Shown: positions 6,822 to 17,688 of the stretch, piece after piece
Position numbering within the stretch: position 1 is the first letter of the stretch
Layout: each line of letters starts with the position of its first letter
Origin: Bacillota bacterium
GTDB lineage: Bacteria; Vulcanimicrobiota; JAJTBE01
DNA length: 64,000 nt
Direction: 5' to 3'
Assembly: GCA_021287065.1 (NCBI GenBank)
Contig: JAJTBE010000215.1
Span: 52,862 to 116,861 of the forward strand
Notes under the pieces: generated by a model
The model's input: the letters and a program-made list of their open reading frames with translations, nothing else
What the model was told of the DNA's origin: nothing
Database searches by the model: none
Made by a program: the position numbers and the translations under genes

Positions 6822-9800
6822 TTATCTTCCTGCATAAACAAACGGATCGATTACCGGGAATATATTCTCGGATCTTTCCATCTTACGAAGCGTTACTTCG
6901 TCAAACTCACCTGTGTTCATATATGTAACGAACATGTTGGCAAGTTTCCAGAAGTTGTTGAGGTTTACAAAGAACATATCCTTCATCCTGTCGATGAAGT
7001 GTCCGTTGCTTATGTTAAACCCTGCATCGCTGTTCTGGGCAAGCAGAAGTTCACGAGCCATCTGGGAGAGCATTCTGACGCCCGGATCCGATGAGGTTGC
7101 ATAATGAAGCTCCCTCTCTTTTCCCCAGGACGAAAGATTAATCATCTCCGCAACAGCATCATTCATGTGACGATACATCCACGAAACCGAACCGTACATC
7201 CACTTGTCGAAAGTGCCCTTATCACCCCATGATGAAGGTGTGGGGTACAATTCCTGATTGTAGTTGTACTCTGCCAGATAATGGCTTCCGGTTGTCAGCT
7301 CAGTCTGATTCTGATCGAAGTGGAGCTTCTTAAGGAGGTAATAAAGGAAACGAGGTCCTTCATACCAGTGATGTCCGAAAAGCTCGGCATCGTAAGTAGC
7401 AACAACAACAGGTTTTTTCCAGAACCAGTTTTTGATGTAATCGAAACGGAAGTTACGATTCTGCATAAAGTGATTGGCATGAGAGGCTGCCTTTGCTTCC
7501 GCCCATTCCGGTACGTAAGGCTGTTTGTAAGTGCCTCTTCTGTCAGTGATACGGTTGTATTTAAGCGGGCCCCCTCTGAGGTGGAATTCGAGATAGTCGG
7601 GATCACCCGGATAGCCTTCATCACCGCTCCAGACCTGTTTGCCCGTTTCGGGATCCCTTGCAAATACTGCAACTTCAGAACCACGGACATAAACCGGTGC
7701 GTGAACGCCGAATTCATTCTGTGAATCGCCGAGCATAATGGTGTGGGTTTCGCTGAAGAAATACCTTATACCGAATTCCTGAAGCACATGTTCGATTCCG
7801 GGTGTGTAAGCACACTCAGGAAGCCAAATGCCGTAGGGTTTTCTGCCAAATGTATTTTCGTAATCGAGAACAGCGGTCTTAATCTGACCCCTTATTGCTT
7901 CGATATGTTTGCTGCCCATAAGCGGGAGGAATCCATGGGTTGCTCCGCAGGTGAGAATTTCCAGTTTTCCCATATCCTGGAATTTCTTAAATGCTTTGGT
8001 CAGGTCTCTTCCGTATTTCAGGAATGTAGCCTTGGAGCTCATAAACTCGCGCAGGTGCATTTTCGCTGCGTAGTTATACCAGGGTTCTTCCCTTGAAGTC
8101 CTTTCGATCTCGGTTTTTGCAAGAGCGATGAGACTGTCAACATAATTGAGGAACTCTTCCTGAAGGACAGGGTTTCTCATCATATTGGAAAGGGTGGGGG
8201 AAATATCTATTGATATTTTAAAATCAACACCCTCGGAAATGAGCTGATCAAAAATCCTCACGAGAGGCACATAGGTTTCCCGCATTGCTTCGTGATACCA
8301 TTCCTCCACATATCCGCCCGGTCTCCAGTATCCTGAAGTTCCGTAGTTGATTCTTTCCCACACAAAGGGAAGGTGTGCGTGGAGGTGCATGATCAGTTTG
8401 CCCTGTGAATATCCGGCAGTATTCCATGCAGAATCAATCCTTCTGTTGGTTGGATGATCCTGAGGCTGTCTGAATCCGGTATAATTAATATGGGCATTTC
8501 CGGGTCTGATTCTGTTAGTCTGAACGGGATTTGAAACACCGGTAATGAACTCGGTCTTCCAGCCGTCGGCTATTGCCACGATCTGTGCTCTGTAAACTCT
8601 GTCGGAATCCACAGCGAGATAGAAATTATCCGCATAATCTATGCTGATTTCTCTATCAAGATGAGCGTGGTGGTGAAGACCGCCGGCATAATCATGATAG
8701 AAGCGTATATAAGCTTTTATGCTTCCCGGCTCCGCATCATGTTTTTCCTTCATGGTTTTGTAAACTTCATCCCTGTTGAGATGCCAGTATGCAAAAATGC
8801 GCTTGTCATCTATGGGGAGAAGAGTAACGGAATTCTCTTTCCTCGGGAAATAGATTTCCTGAGAAACAAGCAGGGGAGCAGCAAGCTCCTCTTTGGTTTC
8901 TCTGTCAACCATTACCAGTTTTGCCTGATAAGTTGTTCCACCGGGGATATTTCCGAAGAACCAGTTGCCGGTTCCAAATGTCTTTTTATAAAGCATGGGG
9001 TTAAATTCGTGCCAATCTTCCCCGGCTTTATAGAATAGTTTGAGAACTACATCGAAATCCTCAACCTTTTTCTCCGTTTCCTTTATAGCCTTTTCAACCT
9101 TTTTCCAGCTGCTGTCAGGAATTTCCCATTTAGCAGTCAGGTGGTTTGTATCAGTCTCGTGAACTTCTCTGACGAGTTCGAGACTTGCAGATTTTTCACA
9201 GGGTTTCACTTTAATTTCGTCTATTACCCGTTTTTCTTTTCCGGGCATAGCATAAACCCTGAAGATTTCCTTGAGAACGGAACGATCGCTTTTGCGGACT
9301 GCAAGAAGAGTGATCTCTTTGATCTTGCCTCCCACAATGTCCATGTCTTTCATTCCGGGATAACGCCATTCCTCGATGGGAGTCTGGCTATCCCCTTCGA
9401 AGCGTTCTATTTTGAGAACAACATCAACCTGTTGATCCCAGTTGACTCTCTGCTCTCTTTCGACTTCAGTGCGAATGTGGTTCCAGTCCAGTTCGCCCCA
9501 TGCGATGAGATACCGGTTGATTCCTTCCGGTATGAAAGTCAGCGGCGGTACATATTCTGATGTAGTGGCAATTCCTACATGAAATTTTTCCAATACGGCG
9601 AGTTTGAGAATGTATTCCCCGCCAAAGGGTATATCCATCTCTTTTTCCGCCAGGAAGTTGATCCTTTCCTGTCTTGCTGTGCTTCCATTTTTTGAGTCAG
9701 CAAGAATCAGAAACAGATCTTCATCCAGGTAATTGACCTGAGAATGCAGGCTGTCTTCCCAGCGCACAATCAACTTGTTGCCGGCGATTTCAGCACTGAG

Positions 9801-9893
9801 TACATCGGATTTTACTATATTGAGCGGTAAAGGCTTGTTATCAAAAACAGGCTTCTTTGCCGCTTTTTTATCTATTACAACTGCTTTTGGCAT
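6822..9893 (-). CDS. GH57 family 1,4-alpha-glucan branching-enzyme-like protein with N-terminal DUF4912-like domains
   Basis: A 1023-residue protein, about twice the length of a stand-alone GH57 branching enzyme. Residues ~498-1015 are the GH57/DUF1957 catalytic part: KLIMHLHAHLPFVWE at the start, the nucleophile Glu693 in WLPECAYTPGI, and the acid/base Asp835 in ATYDAELFGHHW, followed by SSWGDKGTFDKWMY. The first ~480 residues look like two or three beta-rich DUF4912-type modules (RYLIAWGELDWNHI near 127-140; RIFAYWHLNRDEVYKTM near 365-381), a family often placed next to glycan enzymes. No signal peptide, so it likely acts on cytoplasmic glycogen-type glucan. AAGGAGGGAATAC precedes the ATG. 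Oriented divergently from groESL. Confidence 0.88.
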   Translation of the reverse strand: MPKAVVIDKKAAKKPVFDNKPLPLNIVKSDVLSAEIAGNKLIVRWEDSLHSQVNYLDEDLFLILADSKNGSTARQERINFLAEKEMDIPFGGEYILKLAVLEKFHVGIATTSEYVPPLTFIPEGINRYLIAWGELDWNHIRTEVEREQRVNWDQQVDVVLKIERFEGDSQTPIEEWRYPGMKDMDIVGGKIKEITLLAVRKSDRSVLKEIFRVYAMPGKEKRVIDEIKVKPCEKSASLELVREVHETDTNHLTAKWEIPDSSWKKVEKAIKETEKKVEDFDVVLKLFYKAGEDWHEFNPMLYKKTFGTGNWFFGNIPGGTTYQAKLVMVDRETKEELAAPLLVSQEIYFPRKENSVTLLPIDDKRIFAYWHLNRDEVYKTMKEKHDAEPGSIKAYIRFYHDYAGGLHHHAHLDREISIDYADNFYLAVDSDRVYRAQIVAIADGWKTEFITGVSNPVQTNRIRPGNAHINYTGFRQPQDHPTNRRIDSAWNTAGYSQGKLIMHLHAHLPFVWERINYGTSGYWRPGGYVEEWYHEAMRETYVPLVRIFDQLISEGVDFKISIDISPTLSNMMRNPVLQEEFLNYVDSLIALAKTEIERTSREEPWYNYAAKMHLREFMSSKATFLKYGRDLTKAFKKFQDMGKLEILTCGATHGFLPLMGSKHIEAIRGQIKTAVLDYENTFGRKPYGIWLPECAYTPGIEHVLQEFGIRYFFSETHTIMLGDSQNEFGVHAPVYVRGSEVAVFARDPETGKQVWSGDEGYPGDPDYLEFHLRGGPLKYNRITDRRGTYKQPYVPEWAEAKAASHANHFMQNRNFRFDYIKNWFWKKPVVVATYDAELFGHHWYEGPRFLYYLLKKLHFDQNQTELTTGSHYLAEYNYNQELYPTPSSWGDKGTFDKWMYGSVSWMYRHMNDAVAEMINLSSWGKERELHYATSSDPGVRMLSQMARELLLAQNSDAGFNISNGHFIDRMKDMFFVNLNNFWKLANMFVTYMNTGEFDEVTLRKMERSENIFPVIDPFVYAGR

Positions 9894-10000
9894 GTATTCC
9901 CTCCTTTACTTGAGATTAAAAAACGGAGATATTTCGGAAATTCCATCTGTTTTAAATAAAACCTTCATGAGGAAATGATAAAAATCATAAATTCCCCCTC

Positions 10001-10029
10001 TTGACAAGCTATGAAGAGCATATTATTAT
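10001..10029 (+). promoter_or_regulatory. Sigma-70-type promoter of groESL
   Basis: TTGACA at 10001-10006 and TATTAT at 10024-10029 are separated by 17 bp. An alternative -10 TATAAT lies at 10027-10032 with 20-bp spacing. Transcription would start near 10036, right at the left arm of the CIRCE operator. Confidence 0.75.
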
Positions 10030-10037
10030 AATTTGTG

Positions 10038-10064
10038 TTAGCGCTCTCGACCTGAGAGTGCTAA
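10038..10064 (+). promoter_or_regulatory. CIRCE operator (HrcA binding site)
   Basis: The inverted repeat TTAGCGCTC-N9-GAGTGCTAA matches the CIRCE consensus TTAGCACTC-N9-GAGTGCTAA with one substitution in the left arm. It lies between the promoter and groES. In known systems HrcA binds it and represses groESL until heat or misfolded protein titrates GroEL. No hrcA gene is in this window. Confidence 0.95.
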
Positions 10065-10110
10065 AAGTGAAAAAGTAATTAATTAATAAACATAAAGAAG
10101 GAGGATGTAC

Positions 10111-10413
10111 ATGTCAACTTCAACAGTTAACCTCACCCCCATTGGAGACCGCATTCTGGTTAAGCCTCTGGCTTCAGAGGAAAAAACAAAGGGCGGAATC
10201 ATTCTTCCCGATTCAGCAAAAGAAAAGCCCCAGAAAGGCGAAGTAGTAGCTGTGGGAAAAGGCAAAGTAACAGACGACGGCAAGCTCATTGAGATGGAAG
10301 TAAAAGCCGGCGACATTATTCTCTACGGAAAATATTCCGGAACAGAGATAAAGTATGAAGGCGAAGAATATCTCTTCATCAAACAGAGTGAAGTCCTTGC
10401 CATTTGTGGCTAA
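10111..10413 (+). CDS. groES: Co-chaperonin GroES
   Basis: A 100-residue 10-kDa chaperonin that caps the GroEL ring. It has the family N-terminus [14 protein letters not shown], the [22 protein letters not shown] mobile-loop region, and the C-terminal [16 protein letters not shown]. Two in-frame ATGs exist. The first (10105) directly abuts the Shine-Dalgarno AAGGAGG at 10098-10104, so the ATG at 10111, six bases further on, is taken as the start. It is controlled by the promoter and CIRCE just upstream and is co-transcribed with groEL 43 bp downstream. Confidence 0.97.
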   Translation: MSTSTVNLTPIGDRILVKPLASEEKTKGGIILPDSAKEKPQKGEVVAVGKGKVTDDGKLIEMEVKAGDIILYGKYSGTEIKYEGEEYLFIKQSEVLAICG

Positions 10414-10417
10414 TTAA

Positions 10418-12091
<1,674 letters not shown>

Positions 12092-12116
12092 TCAATAGAC
12101 ATTTTTGATTAAAACG

Positions 12117-12147
12117 AGCCGGTGTAACAGCCGGCTTGTTTTATTTC
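12117..12147 (+). terminator. Rho-independent terminator after groEL
   Basis: Stem AGCCGG (12117-12122) / CCGGCT (12131-12136) with an 8-base loop, followed by the T-rich run TGTTTTATTT. Confidence 0.8.
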
Positions 12148-12303
12148 GGTTTGAATTTATATCACGGAAGATTCTCACTGATATGTAAATACCTGAACAT
12201 TGATAAAGTGAAACATATATAAAATTGAAGGAATGTCACTACGCATTTTGAATATTAAACATAAGTCCGAATCGCTATGAAAATATAAAAATAAGGGGTA
12301 TCT

Positions 12304-13440
12304 ATGCAGATAGAACAATTCCTTTGCCAGAATGGGGTTATCGAAAACTTTGAGAAAGAAATTGGAAAAATCAAACCGGATGTGGTCTTTCTGTTTGGTA
12401 CGGAAAATGCATTCGTTGATGAAGTTAATTTAGCCGGAGTAAAAAAGGTATATCCAGGAGCTCTTCTCTTTGGGTGTTCTACTGCAGGAGAAATTGCAGG
12501 AAACCGGATTTTTGACAATACGCTTATCGCTACCGGAATTAAGTTTGAACATACTTCCATAGCCACAGCGTCTATAGAAATTTCCGACTATTCCGAGAGT
12601 AGAAGCGCCGGTGAAAAACTTGCAGGTAAATTTGAACAAAAAGGACTAAGGCATATCCTTGTTTTATCAGATGGAATACATGTGAACGGTGATGCTCTGG
12701 TAAAGGGTCTTTACAGCGCTCTTCCCGAGGATATTGTTGTTACCGGTGGATTGTCGGGAGATAGCGGCAATTTCAAAAAAACTTATGTGATGAGTGAAAA
12801 TGAACCTAAAACAGGTGTAATATCAGCTTTAGGTTTTTATGGCGATAAGATTAAAATAGGTTATGGTTCAAGGGGAGGCTGGGATCCCTTCGGGCCTGTG
12901 AGAATGATTACAAGATCTGAAAACAATGTACTTTATGAACTTGATGGCAGATCAGCCCTTGATTTGTATAAGGAATATCTCGGAGACAGAGCATCAGGCT
13001 TACCGGCAACCGGTATTTTATTCCCCCTGCGTCTGCATAAGGATGAAGAGAATGAGTATGGAGTGGTTCGTACGATTCTTGGTATTGATGAGAAAACCCA
13101 GGCTCTTACCTTTGCCGGAGACATACCTCAGGGAGTTTACGGCAGGTTGATGAAAGCAAACTTCGACAGGCTTGTGGATGGAGCAGTGGAAGCGGCGGAA
13201 ATCTGCACAATTGCCGGCAATCCGAATCCGGAATTTGCTTTGCTTATAAGCTGTGTGGGAAGAAAAATGGTTCTCAAACAAAGAGTTGAGGAAGAAATTG
13301 AAGGAGTTCAGTCAGTTTTTGGCAATGAAACGGTTATTGCCGGGTTTTATTCTTATGGGGAGATTTGTCCTTTTGATCCGGGAAGTAAGTCTGAGCTCCA
13401 TAATCAGACAATGACTATTACTACTTTTTCAGAGCGATAG
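12304..13440 (+). CDS. FIST-domain sensory protein
   Basis: A 378-residue soluble protein with FIST_N and FIST_C domains, a predicted small-ligand (amino-acid-like) sensory module found next to signal-transduction genes. The N-terminal half shows VVFLFGTENAFVDEV, LLFGCSTAGEI and VTGGLSGDSGNFKKTYV; the C-terminal half shows GVYGRLMKANFDRLVDGA, ALLISCVGRKMVLKQRVEEE and the closing FYSYGEICPF. There is no signal peptide or membrane helix. The stop at 13440 is one base before the ATG of a PAS histidine kinase, a known genomic pairing, so it probably presents a cytoplasmic signal to that kinase. The ligand is unknown. Confidence 0.88.
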   Translation: MQIEQFLCQNGVIENFEKEIGKIKPDVVFLFGTENAFVDEVNLAGVKKVYPGALLFGCSTAGEIAGNRIFDNTLIATGIKFEHTSIATASIEISDYSESRSAGEKLAGKFEQKGLRHILVLSDGIHVNGDALVKGLYSALPEDIVVTGGLSGDSGNFKKTYVMSENEPKTGVISALGFYGDKIKIGYGSRGGWDPFGPVRMITRSENNVLYELDGRSALDLYKEYLGDRASGLPATGILFPLRLHKDEENEYGVVRTILGIDEKTQALTFAGDIPQGVYGRLMKANFDRLVDGAVEAAEICTIAGNPNPEFALLISCVGRKMVLKQRVEEEIEGVQSVFGNETVIAGFYSYGEICPFDPGSKSELHNQTMTITTFSER

Positions 13441-13441
13441 G

Positions 13442-15382
13442 ATGGCTGTTATTCACAAACTTTTAAAACGACAACTTCATAAATATTTAGGTGAGAAGGA
13501 AAACATACCTGATTGTTTTGCAAAGTTCATTGACGCCGTTAATGATGCTTACTTTCAGGCTGATGAAGACCGGGAAATGCTTGAAAGATCTCTTGAACTT
13601 AGTTCCAGAGAACTTCTTCAGGCTAATCTTGAGATGAGGGCGATTTTCAAAGCTTTTCCTGATCTGTTTTTTGTGCTGGATTATAGCGGGAAAATTATAG
13701 ATTATATAGCTGCAAGCGAAGAAGATTTGCTGCTGCCGGCAAGCGGGTTTCTGGGTAAAAGGGTGCAGGAGCTCAGAATCGGCAATATAGGAAGAAAATT
13801 TCAGAAAGCAATCGAAAAGACCCTTGAAAGCCAGTCTGTTCAGAGCCTTGAGTATTCGCTTGAAATGGGCGGAAAAGAAAAATTTTATGAAGCCCGGATA
13901 GTCAAACTTCCAAAAAACCAACTTATTACGATTATCAGAAATATAACAGAGAAGAAGCTTATAGAAAAGGAAAGGGAGCAGTATAACGAACAGCTTGAAA
14001 AGCTTGTTAACGAAAGAACCGCAGAACTTGTTCAGGAAATTTCCGAGCGTAAAATTATTGAAGAGCAATTAAGATATCAGAAATCGCTTATAGAAAGCGT
14101 TTATGATATTGCTCTTGACGGCATTCTTGTAGTAACCCCATCGGGAAAAGTATTGTCTTACAACAGGAGATTTCTTGAAATATGGCATTTGAAGGAAGAT
14201 GCCCCTGAGCTTAATTCAAACGGAGATATTTTTTATCTGATTTCTGAAAAACTGGATGAACCTGAGCGATTCAGAACTCAGATCGAATATCTGTCCGCAC
14301 ATCCTGATGAAAAACACAGAGCTATAAACAAACTTAAAGACGGTAGAATTCTTGATCGTTACAGTTCACCCGTCACCAGTTCTGATGGAGTTTATTACGG
14401 CAGAGTATGGTTTTTCAGAGATATTACCGAGCAGAAAGAAATTGAGGAACAACTGCGTAATTATCAGGAAAGTCTTGAAGATCTCGTAAGAGAGAGAACA
14501 CAGAAACTTCAGAGAACCAATGAACAGTTTCAGAGAGAGATTTCAATCCGTAAAAAAATAGAGGAAGAACTGATTCATCGAAATCTTCTTCTTAAAGACA
14601 AAACTGCCGAAATTGAATCCGCCAATGAGGAAATAAAGCGTTTTGCCTATCTGGTATCACACGATTTGCGTGCTCCTCTTGTAAATCTTAAAGGTTTTGC
14701 CGGAGAACTGCAGTTTGCAGTTAACACGATTCAGGGGCTTTCCGGCAAATTCCTCGCAGGTTTGGACCCCGATGAGCAGGAAGAGCTTAAAACATCTATA
14801 GAATCAGATATTCCTGAAGCGCTTTCGTTTATAAACAATTCAGTATCCAGAATGGATAGTATGATAAATGCAATCCTGAAGCTGTCAAGGCTGGGGCGCA
14901 GAGAGCTCTATTTTGAAAAAATAGACATGAACCAGCTTGTGTCGCTGCTTCTCGATTCATTGAAACATAGGATAGAAACTCAGGGAATAACGGTAAAAGT
15001 TGATAAACTGACTTCGATAATAGCAGACAGGACTTCTGTGGAGCAGATATTCGGGAATATACTTGGTAATGCAGTGAAATATCTGGAACCTGACAAACCT
15101 GGTATGATAGAAGTAAGCTGTGAAAATGACGAAGAACAGGTAACATTTCATGTAAAGGATAACGGCAGAGGAATCGCCGGGCATGAAATGGAAAAAGTTT
15201 TTGAACTTTTTGGCCGGGCTGGAAAAAGGGATGTCCCTGGTGAAGGCATGGGAATGGCATATGCCAGAACTCTTGTAAAGAGACATGGCGGTAAGATATG
15301 GTGCGAATCAGAACCTGGTAAAGGATCGACATTTTCATTCACCATATCAAAAAAGATAGCTGACGGAGGTCCTAATGTTTGA
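13442..15382 (+). CDS. Soluble PAS-domain sensor histidine kinase
   Basis: A 646-residue histidine kinase without membrane segments. Residues 1-60 carry a helical segment (HKLLKRQLHKYL ... ERSLELSSRELLQANLEM) common at the N-termini of FIST-associated kinases. Two PAS domains follow (~65-170 and ~215-330), each ending in a coiled coil. Then comes HisKA with the phospho-acceptor His407 in VSHDLRAPL, and a HATPase with the N box ILGNAVKYLEP, the G1 box DNGRGIAG, and GEGMGMAYARTLVKRHGG. The partner FIST gene lies 1 bp upstream, and the 3' end overlaps the response regulator gene by 8 bp. It probably autophosphorylates in response to FIST and passes phosphate to one of the next two proteins. Confidence 0.93.
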   Translation: MAVIHKLLKRQLHKYLGEKENIPDCFAKFIDAVNDAYFQADEDREMLERSLELSSRELLQANLEMRAIFKAFPDLFFVLDYSGKIIDYIAASEEDLLLPASGFLGKRVQELRIGNIGRKFQKAIEKTLESQSVQSLEYSLEMGGKEKFYEARIVKLPKNQLITIIRNITEKKLIEKEREQYNEQLEKLVNERTAELVQEISERKIIEEQLRYQKSLIESVYDIALDGILVVTPSGKVLSYNRRFLEIWHLKEDAPELNSNGDIFYLISEKLDEPERFRTQIEYLSAHPDEKHRAINKLKDGRILDRYSSPVTSSDGVYYGRVWFFRDITEQKEIEEQLRNYQESLEDLVRERTQKLQRTNEQFQREISIRKKIEEELIHRNLLLKDKTAEIESANEEIKRFAYLVSHDLRAPLVNLKGFAGELQFAVNTIQGLSGKFLAGLDPDEQEELKTSIESDIPEALSFINNSVSRMDSMINAILKLSRLGRRELYFEKIDMNQLVSLLLDSLKHRIETQGITVKVDKLTSIIADRTSVEQIFGNILGNAVKYLEPDKPGMIEVSCENDEEQVTFHVKDNGRGIAGHEMEKVFELFGRAGKRDVPGEGMGMAYARTLVKRHGGKIWCESEPGKGSTFSFTISKKIADGGPNV

Positions 15383-15827
15383 AGAAACTTCACTGACGAT
15401 CCTTCTTGTTGAAGATAACCCCGGACATGCCAAGCTGGTCGAAAAGAATCTCAGAAGATCCAGCATTTCGAATAAAATAATCATACTTGATAATGGTCAG
15501 AAGGCGCTCGATTTTATATTCCGTGAAGGCGAATACGAAGGAATGCAGGAAAATGGGTGCTATTTGATTCTGTTGGATCTCAATCTTCCTGTATTAGATG
15601 GTTATGAGGTATTGAAACGGATGAAAGGTGATGAAAGATCCTGCCATTACCCTGTAATCATTCTTACTACAACGGACAATCCCTATGAAGTATCCCGTTG
15701 CTACAATCTGGGATGCAATGTATACATCACCAAACCCGTTGATTATGATAAGTTTACTGAAGCAATAAAAAGCCTTGGGTTGTTTCTAAAAATTGTAGCA
15801 ATTCCAAAAAAAGAAAAATACAGGTGA
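15375..15827 (+). CDS. Single-domain response regulator (Rcp1-type receiver)
   Basis: A 150-residue stand-alone receiver domain. Acidic pocket residues are in LLVEDNPGH, the phospho-acceptor is Asp68 in ILLDLNLPVLDG, the conserved Thr is in VIILTTTDN, and the conserved Lys is in YITKPVDY. It has no output domain, like the Rcp1 partners of phytochrome-type kinases, so it either shuttles phosphate or regulates by protein contact. The ATG lies inside the last codons of the kinase gene, and three bases separate its stop from the next gene. Confidence 0.93.
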   Translation: MFEETSLTILLVEDNPGHAKLVEKNLRRSSISNKIIILDNGQKALDFIFREGEYEGMQENGCYLILLDLNLPVLDGYEVLKRMKGDERSCHYPVIILTTTDNPYEVSRCYNLGCNVYITKPVDYDKFTEAIKSLGLFLKIVAIPKKEKYR

Positions 15828-15830
15828 TTT

Positions 15831-17288
15831 ATGCAAAAACCGAGCGGTTTACGCATTTTATATATGGAAGACGACGAGGGGTATGCAAGACTCCTCAAAG
15901 TCAGACTTGAGCGTCAGGGCTTCAGGGTTGAGCTTGCTTATGACGGTAAAGAAGGCCTCGAAAAATTTGGCCGGAACACTTATGATGTTCTGATTCTTGA
16001 TTATAAAATGCCTTGCCTCAATGGTATAGATGTTCTGAAAATCCTGAAACAGGAAGAGGAGAAAAACCCTCCCATAATTATGGTTACAGGTATGTCAGAT
16101 GTTCAGATTGCTGTTGACGCTATGAAGCTGGGAGCCAGCGATTATGTTATTAAGGACTCGGATATCAACTATCTTGAGATTCTGCCTTCGGTTATCGAAA
16201 GAGCGATAAATCATAAAAAGATACAGGATGAGAAGCTAATCGCCGAGGAAGCTCTCAGAGAAAGTGAAGAAAGGTTCCGTTCACTTTTCGAATATTCCAA
16301 CGATGCTATTTTTATCCACAATCCGGAAGGCAGTGTAATTGAAGTTAACGCCAAAGGATGCGAAATGCTTCATGCCACCCTGAAGCAGATTTGTGCATCA
16401 AAGATGGATGATTTCTTTTATGTGGCTAAAGAAGAAAAAGAACCCCGCAGATTTCCTGATATCATGGAGATGGGAAGCCATATTTTTGAAGATCGGTTTA
16501 AGGTTGAAGACGGATCCGTTATTGATGTTGAAATAAGTTCATGTGTGGTAAGCCGGGAGAAGGGGATTATTCAGACAATCGTAAGGGACATTACCAGAAA
16601 AAAACGGACTGAGGAAGAGCTGATAGAGAAGAATCAGGAGCTTAATGATTTTACTTATATAGTAAGTCATGACCTGAAATCCCCACTGAACAAAATTAAG
16701 GGTTTTCTGATGCTTATCAGCGAAAACCACAACATGTTCGACGAGCTGTTTCCCATTGTTATTAAACAGTCGGAAACTCTTATATCGTTCATAGACAGAC
16801 TTCTTGAACTATCAAGAGCGGGAAAAGTCATAGATGACAAGATTAATATCAATCTGGATTATCTTGTTAACAAAGTATTTACCATTGCAAAACCGCCTGA
16901 TATTTCCGTACAGTTTTCCGTCAACGGTTCCCTTCCTGTGATCAGCGGAGACCCTATCAGGATGGAACAGGTGTTCTCCAATCTGTTTAACAATTCCATT
17001 TCTTTCAGGGATCCTTCGAAGAAAACTCTGGTCATTGAAGTTGGAAGCAAAATCTATAAGAATTTTGCACTTATTTCCGTAAAGGATAACGGTGTGGGCA
17101 TTAAACATGAAAAACTGGACAGAGTTTTTGATATTTGCTACACTGAGGGGAGAAAAGGCGGTACCGGTTTTGGTCTGACCATTACAAAGAAAGTAATAGA
17201 AGCTCATGGCGGAAACATCTGGGCTGATAGTCATGGCGAAAACAAAGGAACAACCATCTTTATGAAGATACCTTTGCCGCAGGAATAA
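15831..17288 (+). CDS. Hybrid REC-PAS-histidine kinase
   Basis: A 485-residue soluble protein with domain order receiver (residues ~7-125, phospho-acceptor Asp57 in VLILDYKMP), PAS (~145-260), HisKA (His280 in IVSHDLKSPL) and HATPase (N box NLFNNSISF, G1 DNGVGIKHE, then GGTGFGLTITKKVIEAHGG). A receiver placed N-terminal to a kinase suggests that phosphorylation by the upstream kinase gates this second kinase, giving a kinase cascade. It is the last gene of the four-gene FIST operon. No DNA-binding output is encoded here, so the final target must lie elsewhere. Confidence 0.93.
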   Translation: MQKPSGLRILYMEDDEGYARLLKVRLERQGFRVELAYDGKEGLEKFGRNTYDVLILDYKMPCLNGIDVLKILKQEEEKNPPIIMVTGMSDVQIAVDAMKLGASDYVIKDSDINYLEILPSVIERAINHKKIQDEKLIAEEALRESEERFRSLFEYSNDAIFIHNPEGSVIEVNAKGCEMLHATLKQICASKMDDFFYVAKEEKEPRRFPDIMEMGSHIFEDRFKVEDGSVIDVEISSCVVSREKGIIQTIVRDITRKKRTEEELIEKNQELNDFTYIVSHDLKSPLNKIKGFLMLISENHNMFDELFPIVIKQSETLISFIDRLLELSRAGKVIDDKININLDYLVNKVFTIAKPPDISVQFSVNGSLPVISGDPIRMEQVFSNLFNNSISFRDPSKKTLVIEVGSKIYKNFALISVKDNGVGIKHEKLDRVFDICYTEGRKGGTGFGLTITKKVIEAHGGNIWADSHGENKGTTIFMKIPLPQE

Positions 17289-17334
17289 AGGTCTGCACAA
17301 AAAAACGGCAAATTATACCGGCTTTGAGGAATTC

Positions 17335-17688
17335 ATGAAAAAACTTTTTGGGGTTTTCACTTGTCTGATTTTGCTATTTTGTTTTATTTCATGCGTCAAA
17401 AAGGACGAAGAGAAGCCGGCGGAACTTAATACCGTTAATCAGGCAATAAGTTCGGAAACAGACAGTCAGGGAGCGGAAAAAAATGTAAAACCGACTGATG
17501 TTGCCCCTGCTGTTCAGCCAACGGTTTCCAGGGATAAACATATACCAAAGCCCAAAACGCCTTCCGGCGATTTTGCTGCACCGGGTAATGTCTATATTAC
17601 AACCACTCCTTGTGATGTTGTAGATGAAAATAATTCGGGCGGCAAAAATCAGAAATTCGATCCAAAAATACCCGGAGCTATAAGATAA
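17335..17688 (+). CDS. Small predicted lipoprotein of unknown function
   Basis: A 117-residue protein with a lipoprotein signal peptide: MKKLFGVFTCLILLFCFISC, with the lipobox ending at Cys20. The mature part is lysine- and proline-rich with no recognised domain. GAGGAATTC precedes the ATG. Its stop codon is directly followed by the ATG of the PTS IIC gene, so the two are almost certainly co-translated. It could be a surface or periplasmic accessory to that transporter, but nothing in the sequence proves it. Confidence 0.7.
   Translation: MKKLFGVFTCLILLFCFISCVKKDEEKPAELNTVNQAISSETDSQGAEKNVKPTDVAPAVQPTVSRDKHIPKPKTPSGDFAAPGNVYITTTPCDVVDENNSGGKNQKFDPKIPGAIR

Noticed and set aside
13487..14068. 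Minus-strand frame of 193 codons inside the first histidine kinase
   Set aside because: Phe/Leu/Lys-rich mirror of coding sequence with no ribosome-binding site; the plus-strand kinase is unambiguous.
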